Assembly (NCBI GenBank): GCA_027019325.1
Contig: JALUWT010000081.1
Location: 1 to 53,752, forward strand
DNA: 53,752 bases
Reading direction: 5' to 3'
Source: Sulfurimonas sp.
GTDB lineage: Bacteria; Campylobacterota; Campylobacteria; Campylobacterales; Sulfurimonadaceae
The notes under the pieces are model-generated. The model searched no databases. It was not told the origin of the DNA and saw nothing but the letters and a program-made list of their open reading frames with translations. Positions 52,188 to 53,752 of the stretch are shown one piece after another. How positions within the stretch are numbered: the stretch's first letter is position 1; each line of letters opens with the position of its first letter. The translations under genes were made by a program, and so were the position numbers.

Positions 52188-52807
52188 ATACTCTCTTCCT
52201 CTTCATCAAAGAGTCTGTGATAAAGCAGTCCGTAAGCGATGTAAACCGTAGGAACACTCCAGATAAGCCCAATGCCAAAAGGGATAGCTGAGAGTATGAT
52301 GATGATGAATGAAACAACCCCGAGTCCAAAAAATCGAAACCACTGCTGTGTAATTGTCTTGCGTGAGAGTTCCATTGCATTCCATACACTCATATTTTTA
52401 TCTGCTATTAAGGGTAGGGCATAGGCATATGATACGGCAAGATATATGCCGGGTATAACAAGAGCAATAAAGCCAAGTATAGTAAAAAGTGTCACAAGAA
52501 TGTAGCCCAAAAGCAGATAAGGATACTGCCCAAAATAGTCAAAAATCTGCTTAAAAGAGAGCTCCCTGTTGCGCGCTCGAGAGATACCAAGTATAATGAT
52601 ACCGACTGCGATTGGAAGTGTGAGTATTGTCAATATTAAATCAAGATAGTGCTCAACCCCCGGCAGAATCAACAGTAGTGCAAAGGCAATAACGAATTCA
52701 ATGAGCAGGTAGAGAAGCAGAGCGCTTATAAATGTCCATTTAACACCATTTGTTCGATTAAAGCTCTCTTTAACAACACCAAAAATAGAAAAAGTATATG
52801 ACTGCAT
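52184..52807 (-). CDS. six-helix membrane protein, unassigned
   Basis: A 207-residue inner-membrane protein with about six helices and an IPGIYLAVSYAYALPLIADKN-type segment (about 120-140), as in the loosely related YciC/DUF975/GDPD-membrane-domain group, followed by WNAMELSRKTI. Acidic C-terminus (EEEE). Function unknown. A -10 box on the lower strand (52839-52834) lies 27 bases upstream. Confidence 0.75.
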   Translation of the reverse strand: MQSYTFSIFGVVKESFNRTNGVKWTFISALLLYLLIEFVIAFALLLILPGVEHYLDLILTILTLPIAVGIIILGISRARNRELSFKQIFDYFGQYPYLLLGYILVTLFTILGFIALVIPGIYLAVSYAYALPLIADKNMSVWNAMELSRKTITQQWFRFFGLGVVSFIIIILSAIPFGIGLIWSVPTVYIAYGLLYHRLFDEEEESI

Positions 52808-52833
52808 AAAGTATCTCCAAAAAAAAGTGGGTA

Positions 52834-52880
52834 ATTATACAATAAATTTAATAGCTTTGAATGCAGAGTTAAAGTATAAT
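52834..52880. promoter_or_regulatory. divergent -10 boxes for the membrane protein and pepN
   Basis: In the 99-base gap a leftward TATAAT (complement of 52834-52839) and a rightward TATAAT (52875-52880) face away from each other. The rightward one lies 26 bases before the pepN ATG. No good -35 is seen for either. Confidence 0.5.
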
Positions 52881-52906
52881 TGTCTAACTAAAATAAAGAG
52901 ATAGAG

Positions 52907-53752
52907 ATGAGTAAGCAACCAGAAGCAATATATTTAAAAAATTATACAAAACCCTCTTTTGCCATTAATGATGTGCAACTGACTTTCGAGCTGTTTGAAG
53001 AGGAGACGATAGTTACCAATGTTATGAAGTTTTTAAAACTTGACAATGTTACAGATTTGCAGCTCCATGCAGAAGATTTGGAGCTCTTAGAAGTAAGCCT
53101 TGATGATGTGACGCTGAGTGAAGAGAACTATACTGTAGATGCAGAGTCACTCAAAATTTCAGATGTTGGGGAGAGTTTTACGCTTAAAATTGTCAATAAA
53201 ATCTATCCGCATAAAAACACAGAGCTAGAGGGGCTTTATAAATCGGGTGATATCTTCTGTACGCAGTGTGAACCGGAAGGCTTTCGCCGCATCACACCCT
53301 ATTTGGACCGTCCTGATGTTATGAGTGTTTTTACAACGACAGTTATCGCAGACAAAGAGAAGTATCCCGTACTTTTAAGTAATGGAAATAAATTACAGTG
53401 TCATGAGTATTTTGATGGACGACATGGTGTGAGCTGGCATGATCCGCATCCAAAACCCTCTTACCTTTTTGCATTGGTTGCCGGTGATCTGGGAAGTGTA
53501 TCGGATGAATTCACAACAGCATCAGGCAATCCTGTAGCCCTCAATATTTATGTAGACAAAGGTAATGAAGCAAAATGTACGCATGCTATGCACTCCCTCA
53601 AAGAAGCGATGCTCTGGGATGAAGAAGTTTACGGGCGTGAGTATGATTTGGATATCTACAACATAGTAGCAGTTGACAGTTTCAATATGGGAGCGATGGA
53701 GAACAAAGGACTCAACATCTTTAACTCTGCCTATGTTCTAGCGGATACAGAC
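52907..53752 (+). CDS. pepN: aminopeptidase N, N-terminal part (runs off the window)
   Basis: 282 codons from ATG 52907 to the window edge. The beta-rich N-terminal M1 domain (YLKNYTKPSFAI start, then CEPEGFRRITPYLDRPDVMS near 125) is typical of proteobacterial PepN, and the substrate-binding exopeptidase motif GAMENKG is at 262-268. The zinc site HExxH would follow just beyond the edge. A broad-specificity cytoplasmic aminopeptidase. The GAGAT-like ribosome binding site is modest. Confidence 0.93.
   Translation, partial: MSKQPEAIYLKNYTKPSFAINDVQLTFELFEEETIVTNVMKFLKLDNVTDLQLHAEDLELLEVSLDDVTLSEENYTVDAESLKISDVGESFTLKIVNKIYPHKNTELEGLYKSGDIFCTQCEPEGFRRITPYLDRPDVMSVFTTTVIADKEKYPVLLSNGNKLQCHEYFDGRHGVSWHDPHPKPSYLFALVAGDLGSVSDEFTTASGNPVALNIYVDKGNEAKCTHAMHSLKEAMLWDEEVYGREYDLDIYNIVAVDSFNMGAMENKGLNIFNSAYVLADTD

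Noticed and set aside
1-53752. CRISPR arrays, tRNA or rRNA genes, insertion sequences, prophage
   Set aside because: I found no regularly spaced repeats, no cloverleaf-type or rRNA sequence, and no transposase, integrase or phage protein in any frame.

Overview
The window comes from a member of the Campylobacterota, most likely a Sulfurimonas-like chemolithoautotroph. Three things point there. First, adjacent aclB and aclA genes encode ATP citrate lyase, the key enzyme of the reductive TCA cycle. Second, cbpA-hspR and flgI-flgJ(short)-flgM-flgN-flgK are arranged as in that phylum. Third, a CcoI/CcoS pair for cbb3 oxidase copper supply sits beside a small cytochrome c. The DNA is AT-rich and very compact: TTG and GTG starts are common, gene ends overlap by a few bases, and no gap without a gene exceeds about 215 bases. 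I see no rRNA, tRNA, CRISPR array, transposase or prophage gene.

Layout. 0-5.2 kb: a broken-off gene end, the cbpA-hspR heat-shock operon with a recognisable HspR operator, a Bcr/CflA-type MFS pump, an AI-2E family permease and murA. 5.3-12 kb: two unknown proteins, a DnaQ-like exonuclease, another unknown protein, rsmD, then the flagellar genes flgI, flgJ, flgM, flgN and flgK. 12-16 kb: an orphan OppC-type permease, a second AI-2E permease, and an AT-rich accessory pair (YwqK/MORN-like protein and DUF4143 ATPase). 16-21 kb: pabA/trpG, a GT-C-like membrane protein and aclBA. 21-28.3 kb: the ADP-heptose pathway (gmhA, gmhB, hldD, hldE), interrupted by a single-domain asparaginase, ccoI, ccoS and cytochrome c. 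28.3-44.5 kb: LPS core and surface polysaccharide assembly. It has four GT9 heptosyltransferase-like enzymes, GT2 and GT4 enzymes, a WaaP/InaA-like kinase, an O-antigen ligase-like protein, msbA, and a coupled four-gene module (GtrA, polyprenyl-phosphate GT2, YdjC deacetylase, GT-C transferase) that resembles an undecaprenyl-phosphate aminosugar lipid A modification pathway. 44.6-53.75 kb: hemN, an Fe-S oxidoreductase, lgt, two small membrane proteins, a GGDEF-EAL protein, an RhlE-type helicase, a six-helix membrane protein and the first 282 codons of pepN.

How the genes work together. gmhA/gmhB/hldD/hldE make ADP-L-glycero-D-manno-heptose. WaaF and the other GT9 enzymes add heptoses to the inner core, the kinase may phosphorylate them, the GT2/GT4 enzymes extend the core, the ligase-like protein attaches polymer, and MsbA flips the lipid A-core. 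The GtrA-to-GT-C module may decorate lipid A or core with a deacetylated aminosugar.

Most striking signal. The octamer TGCGTGAG (either strand) occurs 24 times by my hand count. Base composition alone predicts about 0.7 occurrences. Every copy is inside a gene, in several reading frames and both orientations, and every copy is preceded by a pyrimidine. It behaves like a DNA-uptake or Chi-type word rather than a protein motif. Several promoters also carry their -10 box inside perfect inverted repeats.
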